From assembly GCA_010093485.1 (NCBI GenBank), contig MU001500.1, positions 444,198 through 508,197 on the forward strand: 64,000 nt of DNA, given 5' to 3'. Each line of letters opens with the position of its first letter. Within the stretch, counting starts at the first letter, position 1. The position numbers and the translations under genes are program-made. This stretch comes from Karstenula rhodostoma CBS 690.94. Taxonomy: Eukaryota; Ascomycota; Dothideomycetes; Pleosporales; Didymosphaeriaceae. Positions 31,286 to 41,777 of this stretch are shown one piece after another. The notes under the pieces were generated by a model that saw only the letters and a program-made list of their open reading frames with translations, ran no database searches and was not told where the DNA came from.

Positions 31286-32024
31286 CTAAGGGATCGGCTG
31301 TTCTAGTGTTGCGATTAGACGCATGGCATATTGCCGTGTATGCTCGTTTGGGACTCCGCCTGCTTTCCCCCACGCGCCGCTTTGCTTCTCGGATGCAGAT
31401 ACAATTAGACTCTCAGTCTGCTTGGTGAACACCTCTTCTACGATATCAAAAGGGAAAGTGCTTTGTTGGAACACTCTCGCATAGACGACATGCCGCATTG
31501 TCGTATTGCCGTACTCGCGAAGTATTGCCGTATAGCCTTCGCAGTATCCCTCGCATTGTCTTTAACCATACGGTGTTGTTTTGGTGCGCTCAGCATGCGG
31601 TCGAATGACCGATATGCCATACAGTGCATTGCAAAATTTCAGGATGGCTTGGAACAGTCCACATCTCTCGGGGAGCCGCAGATGACCGGGTTCTTCAGAT
31701 ATTCTCAATACATTGAGGGAATCTGATCGAAGATCATTGAAAGAGCGGAGAAATTTTGCACGGGAATCGCCTAAGGATTGTCCCGTCGCTTCGATTCCGA
31801 TCTGAAAGTTTTCACCCGCTGGCATAGCTGCATTTGCGGGGTATGCCGGGATCTACACTTATTCTACTACACCAAGTAAGTAAACCGATAGACATTGGTT
31901 GTTGTGATAAGCACTGAGACCAGCCAAGGTCGACCACGAGGGGCAGCGTGCTTGAAATCTGGCCGCCTGCCCTAAGCAGAAGGTCAAGAACCTCTTCCTC
32001 TAGGGAGATAAGCCCTTCAAGCAT
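31286..32024 (-). pseudogene. Possible relic or unresolved multi-exon gene
   Basis: Protein-like segments follow one another on the minus strand in different frames. They are MLEGLISLEEEVLDLLLRAG (from 32024), then MPAGENFQIGIEATGQSLGD running to about 31562 in another frame, and finally FDIVEEVFTKQTESLIVSAS ending at a stop at 31286. Composition and helical periodicity look like real protein and unlike the surrounding sequence. I found no convincing GT-AG pairs linking all parts. It may be a decayed gene or one with introns I could not place. No family recognised. Confidence 0.35.
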
Positions 32025-32611
32025 TCGCCAATAAACACTTGCATCGGACCACTTCGGTGATTGTTACAGGACCTTCATAAATGTCGCCGCTTTGGGCAGG
32101 TGATGCCTTAAGCGACGGTACCTGGCTCTACCCACCAATGACGAAGAACCTTCCCCCGGCAGATTCATGATGCCAAGCCACTTGCTGCATATCTCAAACC
32201 ACAACCCATGATATCCCAGAGAGGCTTACATTGACTATCCTGCACTTGGCAGTAGCATGGCACAAGGACACAGTGCGAAGTCAACGGGGTCGACATGCCA
32301 AGGATCGATGGGTAATCCATCCCTCGACATGCCTATTCGAACTTTGATGCTCCGACAAACATGTTTCCAATGCCATAGAACACAATTTAAATGGATGTCG
32401 GACCCGCATACACCAATCAAAATCCAGATAGGACACATATACAAACCACGACACTTCCATTGTCGTGAATTACCAGAAGCAGACGATGGCACAAACTCGG
32501 GTATAAAGACACGATACTTCCACATGCTTTGTTGTTCATCAAAGTACTCAACAGCTTCTTTGATAAGTTCATTCACTACTTCAGAGGTCTCACAGTCCGC
32601 AGTCGTTCAAC
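32025..32611. promoter_or_regulatory. Putative promoter of the M35 protease gene
   Basis: CCAAT at 32413-32417 and TATAAA at 32502-32507, about 110 bases before the ATG, have ordinary spacing for a fungal promoter. CACGACA (32447-32453) and its complement TGTCGTG (32461-32467) form a 7-bp inverted repeat between them that could be a dimeric regulator site; this is only a guess from symmetry. Confidence 0.4.
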
Positions 32612-33708
32612 ATGAAGGTTATCTCATTCGCTGCCCTTCTGGCTTTGGCCAACGCCTCCGTCGTCACCAAGCGTGCCTCGCCTCTTGATGTCAAGCTTGA
32701 GTTGACCGGCAACACGAATGTTAAGGCTGCGATCACCAACACCGGCTCCGAGGCTATCAAGGTCTTCAAGACTGGTTCCATCTTCGGATAGCACGCCACT
32801 GAGAAAGCTCAGGTCTTCCAAGGCAGTATGCAGACCATTCTCACAAGATATAACGGCTTTGATATTCTAACACAATCTCAGGCTCCAAGGTCGATTTCGC
32901 TGGTATCAAGGTCCGCGTCACGACTGAGAACATCCCCGAGGATTCTTTCCAGGTCATCGCGCCGGGTCAGACTGTTGAGACCTCGTTCGATGTAGCTGAA
33001 CTGCACGATCTCAGCTCGGGCGGTGCTTTCTCCACCGGCGCGGTTGAGTACTCTAGCAACACTGTCACCGCCAACATCGACGGTGCCGAGGCCGAGAAAG
33101 TCCGCCGTGACTTCGTGAAGCGATCTGCCGTGCAGGCCGACTGCACTGGCAGCAAAAGGACCTCCACTGTCAACGCTCTTGCCAACTGTGCCACCCTCGC
33201 CCGGGCTGCTTCTTCTGCTGCCGCCTCCAATACCGCCAAGGTCCAGGAGTACTTCAAGTCGACCACTTCCAGCACCATCTCCACCCTTCAGAGCGTCTTC
33301 AACAGTGTCGCCACCGAGTGCGGTTCTTCCACCTCTGGTGTCTCCAAGACCTACTGCACTGATGTCTACGGCAACGGCTGCGCTTCAAACGTCTTGGCTT
33401 ACACCCTACCGTCCGGAAGCTACATCGTCAACTGCCCCTTGTACTTCAGCGCTCTTCCCGCTCTCACTAAGACTTGCCACGCTCAAGACCAGGGTAAGCT
33501 GAATCCGAACGTGACCTCATATTTCTCCCCGCTAACTGAAATTCTAGCCACCACCACTCTCCACGAGGTCACCCATCTTAGCCAGATCAAGGGTACCCGG
33601 GACTTGGGCTACGGCTACGCTGCCGCTACCCGTCTTTCTACCTCCTCTGCGCTTGCCAATGCTGACAGCTACGCTCTGTTCGCCAACGCTATTTACGCTG
33701 GATGCTAA
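32612..33708 (+). pseudogene. Deuterolysin (M35 metalloprotease) with one in-frame TAG
   Basis: Exons 32612-32825, 32882-33493 and 33548-33708 (introns of 56 and 54 bases, good borders) total 987 bases, 329 codons, in one frame, close to the family's usual ~350. There is a signal peptide (MKVISFAALLALANASV), a propeptide with a KR at the junction near residue 150, and the catalytic HEVTH (about 281-285) with GTRDLGYG supplying the third zinc ligand Asp. Cysteines are placed as in deuterolysins. The only defect is TAG at 32789-32791, codon 60, in the propeptide. Everything downstream is intact, so the lesion is recent, a population variant, or a sequencing error. As written, the product would be a 59-residue peptide. 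Known relatives are secreted neutral proteases. Confidence 0.8.
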
Positions 33709-34792
33709 TTCCATCATACGCGGGGTTGTCGGAGTAGAATGGGTAGTATGGTTGACGAAGCAATGAATTCAAATGATGATTATATAGTTGTATGAAGGTT
33801 TGGATATCTAGTACATCATTTCACATCATTCATACTCAACTGCGTGCATTGCACTTCTGAAAATATGTGTTATGAGCGGCGGATTCCGAAGGAGGAGTCG
33901 AGGGATTGCGACTCTGGTAGCACTGTTGCAGGAGAGCCACTGTGATCTGTATTGTGTCAAAACAGCATGTTTACGATAAGGATGTGATCTGTTTCATAGA
34001 CACGATTATACGCTTATCTAGAGAATTACATGGGTTCTTGAACCCTCCGCGCTTGTTCCTGCACGCCAACACGTCCATCCTTACCTAGGGAGATGGTCAC
34101 GTGATCTTGAGGCAACCCTGAAACCATCGGACTGATGTTGAAAGTGCAATCCTCTGTTATCAACTCCGCATCCCACCTGATCCTATCTAAGGTCTCCTAG
34201 TACGCAGATGGTATGGTGTTACACTCACTCGAGAGAATGATCTGACAGATGAACGCCCCATTTGCACCATAACGCCTCAGATTTAGACCCCTGGTCATCG
34301 TATTGAAAAGAGTTAAGCTCTGCATCATCTTGTGAGTTGATGAGAGGAACGATTGAAGACACCTCTGAGTGTTGGACTAGGGCCTTAAAGGTAGAGTGTC
34401 CATACAGTGAAACAAATGTCTGATCGTCAAACTCAAGATGGTATGCGTTTTGCTAGGGGTATATGAATTTGAGGTTTAGTCATTTCGGATGTCGAGGCAC
34501 TGACAGGGAGCAGTAAGCCAAGCAAAGAGGCAACTGTTGGACTTGTTGCTCTCAAGTGTGAGCTTTGATACGCTCAGTCAAAGACGAGAATTAATATAGG
34601 CGGATGATCACGTCGTAGTTTATAATGGGACTGTAATACACTTTGTTTCATACTCTATATTGTCAGTTGTCCAAATCGTTTCCACGATTATAGAGAATTT
34701 TGGGTTTATCTAATGTCAATGATCTTCCGTACCATGTCATCTCAGGTTCCATCATGTTCCCACTGCCTCTCTAGGCAAACATCAAGAAACAT
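33709..34792. other. Convergent intergenic region
   Basis: 1.08 kb, AT-rich, between the 3' ends of the M35 gene (+) and family protein C (-). No gene, repeat or RNA feature seen. Confidence 0.5.
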
Positions 34793-35893
34793 CTACAACT
34801 GATTCAGAGATGTCCAGCCCATCGTCCACCATAACAACGGATCTGCTCCTTCCTCTGCACTTCCTTCGACGGGCGCAAATTCGTAACCCGTGACCACGCC
34901 CATATTATTGCGATGCACCACTAAACCGTCAGTCTGTTCGTCCATCTCGCCGTCTTCCTCTGATTTCATGAGATCTCGGATTTGGGGCCACAATGGATGC
35001 AGTCCAACCATTCCTTCCTGCGTCACGATAGGAGTGGCCAGGCAGGGACCAGACTTGACCACGTACATCTTCAACTGCTGAATCGACGCCATATCCGATT
35101 TGTAGCCGCTAGTGTTGATGTATGCCGATTCACTCTTCGGCGCGTACTTGCCTGGGACGTAGTGGGAGCCGTTGCGATCGAACATGTACGACGCTCTTGG
35201 CTCGGCACACTCTTCGACATGGGTCGCAAAAGTGACGCGCTTCTTCTTTTTGTCTTTCGATGGCTTGATAGCAGATACATCTATGCCATTATGTGCGTCC
35301 ATGATAATAGCTTGGTACTTCGTGTTGGCGTAAGCAAATTCAACGGCGGAGGCTGAAGTGTTGATACGCTCTTTCAAGGCCGTCCTAGGCCACGACGTTG
35401 CTTCGTTGCTTTGCAACCACTTAGCCTCGAGCTCCGCAAGTTTCTCATGATGCAGAACAGCATGGATGAGAATGAGGCGCGCATGCCGCCATCCACTCCG
35501 AGCTGCGTGGTACCTTTCCCTTGCGGTTGCTACGTCTTGAAGGTATTTGGTGTCGGTAGCTTGCTTTTGTGCATGCTCCATAGCCGATACGAGTAGTTCC
35601 TGGAACCCCAGACAGATTTTGATCTCGCAGTGCGGACACCTGAAGCTTCCCTTGTTCACTGGATGTAACATGTGACCACAACCCGGGGCCGGGAGGTTCC
35701 AGCATGCACTCGGCTGTTCTAGAGGTGCGGGAAGAACCACCTCTCCGTCACACCATCTCATGAACGCATGGAGCTCAAAGCCACTGAAGATATAGCCAAT
35801 CCGATCATGATTGTGCTTTTTCTCCGCTTGCCAGGACTTGAAAAGGGCTAATTCCGTTTCGTCGAAGATGACTTTCGCTTTGGTGCCGGACAT
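34793..35893 (-). CDS. CxHxLHP-CPxC family protein C
   Basis: 366 residues from the ATG at 35891-35893 (MSGTKAKVIF), preferred over an in-frame ATG 123 bases upstream because it aligns with the start of paralogue B. In order: F-x-x-W helix (LFKSWQAEKK, 18-26); knuckle C72-G-H74-M-L-H-P with C86-P-H-C89; a helical region with GWRHARLILIH; a Lys run leading to KKKKRVTFATHVEE, a canonical R-V-x-F string; GSHYVPGKY; GMVGLHPLWPQIRDL, matching GIAGCHPRWEEIL of B; and a hydrophobic end (MGVVTGYEFAPV). Longer spacers occur between modules than in A. The protein lacks signal or membrane segments. Function unknown. Confidence 0.85.
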   Translation of the reverse strand: MSGTKAKVIFDETELALFKSWQAEKKHNHDRIGYIFSGFELHAFMRWCDGEVVLPAPLEQPSACWNLPAPGCGHMLHPVNKGSFRCPHCEIKICLGFQELLVSAMEHAQKQATDTKYLQDVATARERYHAARSGWRHARLILIHAVLHHEKLAELEAKWLQSNEATSWPRTALKERINTSASAVEFAYANTKYQAIIMDAHNGIDVSAIKPSKDKKKKRVTFATHVEECAEPRASYMFDRNGSHYVPGKYAPKSESAYINTSGYKSDMASIQQLKMYVVKSGPCLATPIVTQEGMVGLHPLWPQIRDLMKSEEDGEMDEQTDGLVVHRNNMGVVTGYEFAPVEGSAEEGADPLLWWTMGWTSLNQL

Positions 35894-36902
35894 AGAGTCG
35901 ATCTCAAAGAACCATGGCGGTACGTAGTAAGGTCCCACATGGGAAAGTGCTGAACCCATACCGCTCCCTGGTGGTTGGGTTGTGCGATGAGGGGAACATT
36001 TTGGCAGAGCCGCCATGGATTAATATGGCCAAGGGGTCCACCCGTGGCGTGAAAGAAGATAGTGTCGGGTGTGAAGTGTCAGGTGAAAAGCGAGCGACAG
36101 ACGTAGCTTTACTGTCTTACTGTTGTTCCACCTCGATCACTTTTCACCCGTATTCAAGCCGTTTTGGCACGTCCGTCAACTGACTTAGAAAAGAATGACT
36201 GAGGTCTCGCGAGATGCGTCGTCTTGTGGCGCAACACTTACAGTGTGTCATTTCCTCGTCAACTTTTCCAGGGCAACACACGGCTTTCAAGCATCGGACC
36301 CTGGAATGTCGCAAGTTCCTTTTTGGATTGTATGGAAGGCTTGGACTCATTTTTGTTGCTAGCAGAATCCTATTGGTTGTTGCCAGACTTAGTTGAGTCT
36401 ACAAATTCGGGGCGCCCCCAGTCAACCAAGGTTGGCCTTTACACACGACGTGCCCCCTGCCAACCCCCAGTGGCGGAAACAGCTACAGATATTAGTCGCC
36501 GGCGATTGCTATAAGAACATCGGACGACACCAGCGGACTTTGTGCATTGTGGCTCTGTGCGTTCATCTCGCGCGATTTAGCATATGATTGGCTGGTACAC
36601 TATGGCTTCGCGAAAGTGGATTGCTGATTGGCTACTCGCTTCCAGCACGTGACTGATGAAACTATGGACCCAATGCCGTTGACTATAAGATGTGGAAGCA
36701 TCGGTCACGGAACGTTTCGGGTGTACCATATGCCATTCTCGGTTGTTTTTTGCAACATCAGACAGTAGCACCCCCTGCGCACCTACCATATGTACCCGGT
36801 ATAACATGGAAGGCGCCCAGATCCAAGTTCCCAGTGATAGAGAGATCCCGTACCGATTTTGTAACGACACAGTCCTTTCGTCTCTCATTCTACTACATCA
36901 AA
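35894..36902. other. Divergent intergenic region
   Basis: 1 kb between protein C (-) and the carboxylesterase (+). A CTATAAG string near 36684 lies about 220 bases before the esterase ATG. No gene or repeat seen. Confidence 0.45.
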
Positions 36903-38549
36903 ATGGCATCTTATCCTAAGCTCTCTTCTTTTTTCGCGATTGCCACGCATCTCATCGCTGTAACTCTCGCACAAGCGACTACGAGCCCAACAGTAGACCT
37001 AAACTACGTCAAGTATCGCGGGCACTACAACGACACTCTTAAGATCAACGAGTATCGCGGTCTTCGCTTCGCTGAGCGCCCGATCGGGGCCCTACGTTGG
37101 AAAGCACCGCAGCCATACAACCCTCAAAACCTTTCCGATAGTGTTGTAGACGCTACACAATCCGGCCCGCCTTGTGTGCAAGGGTATCCGCAATGGACTA
37201 TATCTGGCCCTGTTCAAGCTGCCGGCTCGGAAGACTGTCTTTTCCTCGATATTTACGTTCCCGCAAATGCAACCAAAGGCAGCCATCTACCGGTCGCATT
37301 GAGCATACCGGGCGGTGGGTACGTTATGGGGTATGCAGATCAAAGCTCGCCGTATGCACTCATGAGGCACTCCAACAACTCCTTCATCTTTGTGAACATA
37401 CAATACCGTCTCGGTGCGTATGGCTTCCTAGGATCCGCTAGATATACACAGGAAGGTGGCGCGACAAACGCTGGACTGTTGGACCAGCGACTCGCGTTGG
37501 AGTGGGTGCAACAGCATATTGAATCCTTTGGAGGCGACCCATCAAAAGTCACAATCCTGGGTGGAAGTGCGGGTGGAGGGAGCGTGACGAGTCATTTGAT
37601 ATGGAAAGGCGGGATCGACACGCCACCTTTCCGGGCGGCCATGGCCGACTTTCCTTGGTGGCAACAGTATCTGAGGGAAGAGCAGTTGAAGAAGCAATAC
37701 GACAATCTATTGGGAGCAGGAAACTGTTCAACGCTCAAATGCCTACAGACACTCTCAGAAGAGGCATTGAAGGAAGCAACCCAGTCGACCTATACCTCAG
37801 CGTACGCGGACAAAGATTATGGCTACGGCAACTTTTACTATGGGCCCTATGTCGATGGAGATGTAATCCGTGACCTCCCATCTCGAGAGTTCCGCGCAGG
37901 ACACTTTGCGGAGGTGCCTACATGGGTTAGCAGGGAAGGGTACGAAGGGTTTACGTTTAGTAACCAGTCGATGACGACTGTCGAAGAAGAGACCGAGGAT
38001 TTGAGTATCCAGTTTCCGTACGCCAACCAAAACTTTGTGGACGATGTATTTGGACTGTACCCTCGGGACCAGTTTAATTCAACATTCTGGCAGCGTTTGA
38101 CCTGGTTTGGGTATGTTCGAACACAGTGAGATTCATCCGCATGGCTAACACATTTTAGCGACTTCTCCATCAATTGTCCCACTTATTATGTGGCTTCTTC
38201 GCTCGCCTCATACAAAGTTCCCGTATACAAGCAGATCTTCAATGTCGGCACGCAACTCCATGGAGCCACCGGACCCTATTTGGGTGACCTCGATTATGCG
38301 TTTGAGACTGGGGCCAATGTGACTCTGGCGAACATATTGCGGGACTGGTATGTCTCTTTTATTGTTCACAGTGATCCCAACAAGCAAAGCTGGAGCGGTG
38401 TCTCAAGGCCTATCTGGCCCGTCTATGAACAAAGTGGGAAAGTAATAAGCGTCAACTTTACAGAGCTCGGAGCTGTGAACGATAGGTATTATGACGACAC
38501 CAAGAGGTGTAGCGTCTTTTGGGAGGCTGAGGAGACGGTACAGAACTAG
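36903..38549 (+). CDS. Secreted type-B carboxylesterase / lipase
   Basis: Exons 36903-38110 and 38159-38549 (48-base intron GTATGT...TTTTAG) total 1599 bases, 532 residues. The ATG at 36903 starts a signal peptide (to about residue 24, VTLAQA). Type-B signature 2 is SEDCLFLDIYVP (109-120), the oxyanion-hole loop is PGGGYVMG, and the nucleophile elbow is GGSAG with Ser222. The family norm is G-E-S-A-G, so Gly replaces the usual Glu before the Ser. The second exon has LHGATGPYLGDLDYAF, where the family's catalytic His sits. Many N-x-S/T sites fit secretion. It hydrolyses carboxylic esters or acylglycerols; the exact substrate is unknown. Confidence 0.88.
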
Positions 38550-38851
38550 AACAGCGCGATTCACAGTACATATATTTTAATTGTATTTATAATCTCACCG
38601 GGGCTATCATAGTTCGCGAAGTTACAATCAAAAGATTGGATGTGCTCGAAAATCTTATTCTGAAGGTGAGTTGGTGAGAGAGAAAGGCATTCTGAGTCCT
38701 GTTTATGTAATATCTCACCTTTCGGTTCTCTCACCTGCGTTTTAAACCTGATCGCAACCCGTAAAAACTTACATCATATATAGCTGCTTCCTTACTTCAA
38801 CACCCACTGTCACCAAGCCTGTTCCGCAACACCATACACGACTGTGGCGCC
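38550..38851. other. Short intergenic region
   Basis: 302 bases. CATCATATATAGC near 38771-38783 is a TATA-like string about 75 bases before the next ATG. Confidence 0.4.
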
Positions 38852-40221
38852 ATGCCACCCAAACGCAAGCGCGTCGAGCCCAAGGAACACGAGGACGAGC
38901 ATCGAACACCAACCTACGCTTCTGAAGTGGAATGGTTGGCTTGTCTTACAGATCCGTCCAGGGAAGTCGTAGTCAATGAAGAGGTTGCAGACGGGAAAAC
39001 CAACACCGCGCTCATCACCGAAGCCTGCAAGCTGACCTACATTCTCTACCACAACATCCAAGCACAAGACTGTCTTCCTGCAATTCTTCAGTCCCTCAAC
39101 AAGAGCGGTACAGAAGACGACGCAGAGCTCACTCGCGTCGTGAAGTCCACACAATCCGCCTGGAAAGCGCACGTCGTGAACAAGTTCCTGCTGCCGCATG
39201 TCAAGGAGATAGTCCGCAAATGGTGCGTCGCGCATCCGTACGCGAACTTTGGGTCGCTGCCGATGAGCGAGCGCGTCAAGATGTGGTTCGAAGCTTATGA
39301 CGCTGACCCAAAGGGCATTGTGACTTTGATGTGGAAGCCTCTTATTAAAGTGTTGGACCTCGCGAGTATCTTCCGCACAGACCTGCCATCCGAGGACAAT
39401 GCGAAGGCGAAAGCTGTGCGGCAGATGTTGAGGCAGAAGTACTTCTTCGGGTGCGAGTGCACTTACAAATATAGTGTTGCAGACCAGAAAAAGGCGAGTA
39501 GTGTTGAGTTCCGTGCCTAGAGCCGAAGCTTTTAATTATGGGGAAAGACTGACACGTTTACTAGGGAAAGACCTTGGAGGATTGGGCGTTGTACGCCGAA
39601 TTCGGCGACTATGCCTCCAGCATCGTTCCTTTCGCGGACCTACTGGTCTCCCCAAAATTACTAGCCCTTGCTTCATCAGAGAGTCCGGCAAAGAAGACCA
39701 AGGTGGCGTTGGCTGAGGATTTTCTCGAGAGCGCTTCTTTGAGTTCCACGTTCGACCGCTCAGACGCAGCCACTGTGGCTTCAGCTACTTCGGACCTCAT
39801 TTCAGGTGAGCGTCACAAGATGGGAGAGCTCTCCAGCTTCCTGTCCAGCTTGTCGAACTCTCGCACCACATCCGTAGCTCCTACGCCTCCCGTAATTGAG
39901 AAGCAAGAAGAGTACACAGAGCCCTCACCGTCTCTCCACCATCTAATCAAGCGACCTTCACCTGACACGGGCTTGAAACGTCAAAGTGGACAAAAGAGCT
40001 CAAGCCTCGACGAATTCTTCGCCAGGAAGGATCGCTTGCCAGTCTTCCTGTCTGCACCCATTCCGACCCCGCCTCCTGCGGCCCCAATGAATGAAGAAGA
40101 TCGACGCTTCAATGAGTTCTTTGGCATCCCGATTGAGGCTTCACTCACTTCTACAATGGCTTCTGAGGATTCTTCCTCCGAAGTAGCACCGGAGCCAGAG
40201 TTGGATGAGGATTTGCTCTGA
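38852..40221 (+). CDS. Hypothetical protein, two exons, 435 aa
   Basis: The ATG at 38852 opens MPPKRKRVEPKEHE. A helical domain of about 210 residues follows (VRKWCVAHPYANFGSLPMSE, WKPLIKVLDLASIFRTDLPS). The frame stops at 39518 and resumes after a 3' site TTTACTAG at 39564. Joining 38852-39502 to 39565-40221 keeps the frame (1308 bases), but it uses a GTTGAG donor; the nearby GTAGTG at 39498 has a better consensus but the wrong phase. Exon 2 is Ser-rich and disordered, with two similar short motifs, LDEFFARKDRLPVF and FNEFFGIPIE. The basic N-terminus suggests a nuclear protein. No family recognised. Confidence 0.65.
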
Positions 40222-40670
40222 GGATATTCAGGGTGTGAGAACATGGTATCCGACATTGCCTAGACCGGCTTGTGTCAATCGGCAGGGCTTCATTATTGAG
40301 GTAACATTCATGCCCTGATACTATTGGTCTAGCTCGGATGGAGGAAGAAATACAAAATGCTTGCATGTGACCTACGCTCTCTGGACAATTCGGTTTCCGG
40401 AGTAGCGCTTCGGCGACGGGTATTTGGATGAAGAAGAAGGGGACGTTTCCTGCCTATCATATTAATTAGAAAGATTTTTCTACTTCTTCCCTCTACATAT
40501 TCAAGTTCGTTCGCCTGACTAAATACGGTTAATGGTCGGACAAGGGTCCAGTAACCATAAATCATCGATTGCATATTGTCTAATATAATATGCATGTGTA
40601 TTTCTAAGAAATCAACCCAACGCCACTAATGCTTTCCGCTCGTATATGTAAACAACTCATGATGCTTCGT
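40222..40670. other. Convergent intergenic region
   Basis: 449 bases, AT-rich at 40455-40600. Holds the 3' regions of two convergent genes. No further feature seen. Confidence 0.5.
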
Positions 40671-41777
40671 CTATGCCTGTGCAGACAGGAATTCCTTGCT
40701 GAAAGGGTAATCGGTGTATCCCTCAGCCTTCATAGGGAGGTAGAAGGTGTCACGGTTGTACGGGTTGAACTCAATACCCTTCTCGAGACGGAACACGAGA
40801 TCCGGAGTGCTGATGAAGTAGCGACCGAACACCACGACCACATCCTTGTTGGGATACTGCTTGTCGACGACGTTGTGCGCGGAGGCGGGCTGTAAGCCTC
40901 CGGCAATGAGGACAGGGTTGCGGAACTCGTCCACGAAGGGCTGGAGCTGCTCAGCAGGGTTCGGGTCGACGTCGACACTGCCGTCGATCCGGGAGTCGAC
41001 AAGGTGGATGTAGGCGAGGTCGTTGAGCGCATCAAGTTTCTTGATGACGTCCTTGAATTGCGGGTGCGGCTCGTCCATCTTCATGCCCTGGAAGGAGCTG
41101 AAGGGAGAAAGACGGATACTGGTCTTTTTGGCCCCAATCGCATCGACAACGGCCTTGACAACTTCGATGGCGAAGCGTGAACGGTTCTCTACGGATCCAC
41201 CGTAGGAGTCGGTGCGCTGGTTGACCTTGTCCTGGATGAACTGGTCGATGAGGTAGCCGTTGGCGCCGTGAAGCTCAACACCATCGAAGCCGGCTTCGAT
41301 GGCGTTCTTTGCAGCTTGTGCGAAGTCACCGATGGTCTCTTTGATCTCGTCGATGGTCATCTCTTCAGGCGTCGCGTAGCCCTCGCCGAGGGCGACAGGG
41401 CTGGAGGTCTTGATGGTAATGCCCTCCTTCTCAGCCTGTGCGGGGCTCGCAACACGGCCGAGCGCCCACAGCTGAAGGTAGATGAAGCTGCCCTTCTTGT
41501 GCACAGCCTCCGTCACCCTCTTCCATGAATCAATCTGCGCTTGGGTGTAGATACCCGGCACGTTGGCATAACCACCTGCCTGTTGGGAGATCACAGTCGC
41601 TTCTGTGATAAGAAGAGTGCCAGGAGCTGATGCGCGCTGCGCGTAGTATTCTGCGACCATGGGGAGGGGCACGTGATTCTCATCTGCGCGGAATCGCGTC
41701 AGTGGGGCCATTGCAACTCGGTTGTTGAGCTGAATGTCACCCAGCTTGAGCGGCTTGAAGAGTTTTGAGCTAGACAT
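40671..41777 (-). CDS. Old yellow enzyme (NADH:flavin oxidoreductase)
   Basis: Single exon, 368 residues, close to the family's usual ~370-400. FMN-site motif MAPLTRFRA (23-31) carries the Thr of the OYE PLTR box. The active site HGANGYLIDQF (170-180) contains the His170/Asn173 pair that binds the substrate carbonyl and Tyr175, the proton donor. SYGGSVENRSRF follows at about 192-203, and the phosphate-binding end has GRYFISTPDLVFRL. Members reduce activated C=C bonds of enones with NAD(P)H, in detoxification or, in some fungi, in alkaloid pathways. No pathway genes accompany it, so a general stress or detoxification role is more likely. Cytosolic. Confidence 0.93.
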   Translation of the reverse strand: MSSSKLFKPLKLGDIQLNNRVAMAPLTRFRADENHVPLPMVAEYYAQRASAPGTLLITEATVISQQAGGYANVPGIYTQAQIDSWKRVTEAVHKKGSFIYLQLWALGRVASPAQAEKEGITIKTSSPVALGEGYATPEEMTIDEIKETIGDFAQAAKNAIEAGFDGVELHGANGYLIDQFIQDKVNQRTDSYGGSVENRSRFAIEVVKAVVDAIGAKKTSIRLSPFSSFQGMKMDEPHPQFKDVIKKLDALNDLAYIHLVDSRIDGSVDVDPNPAEQLQPFVDEFRNPVLIAGGLQPASAHNVVDKQYPNKDVVVVFGRYFISTPDLVFRLEKGIEFNPYNRDTFYLPMKAEGYTDYPFSKEFLSAQA

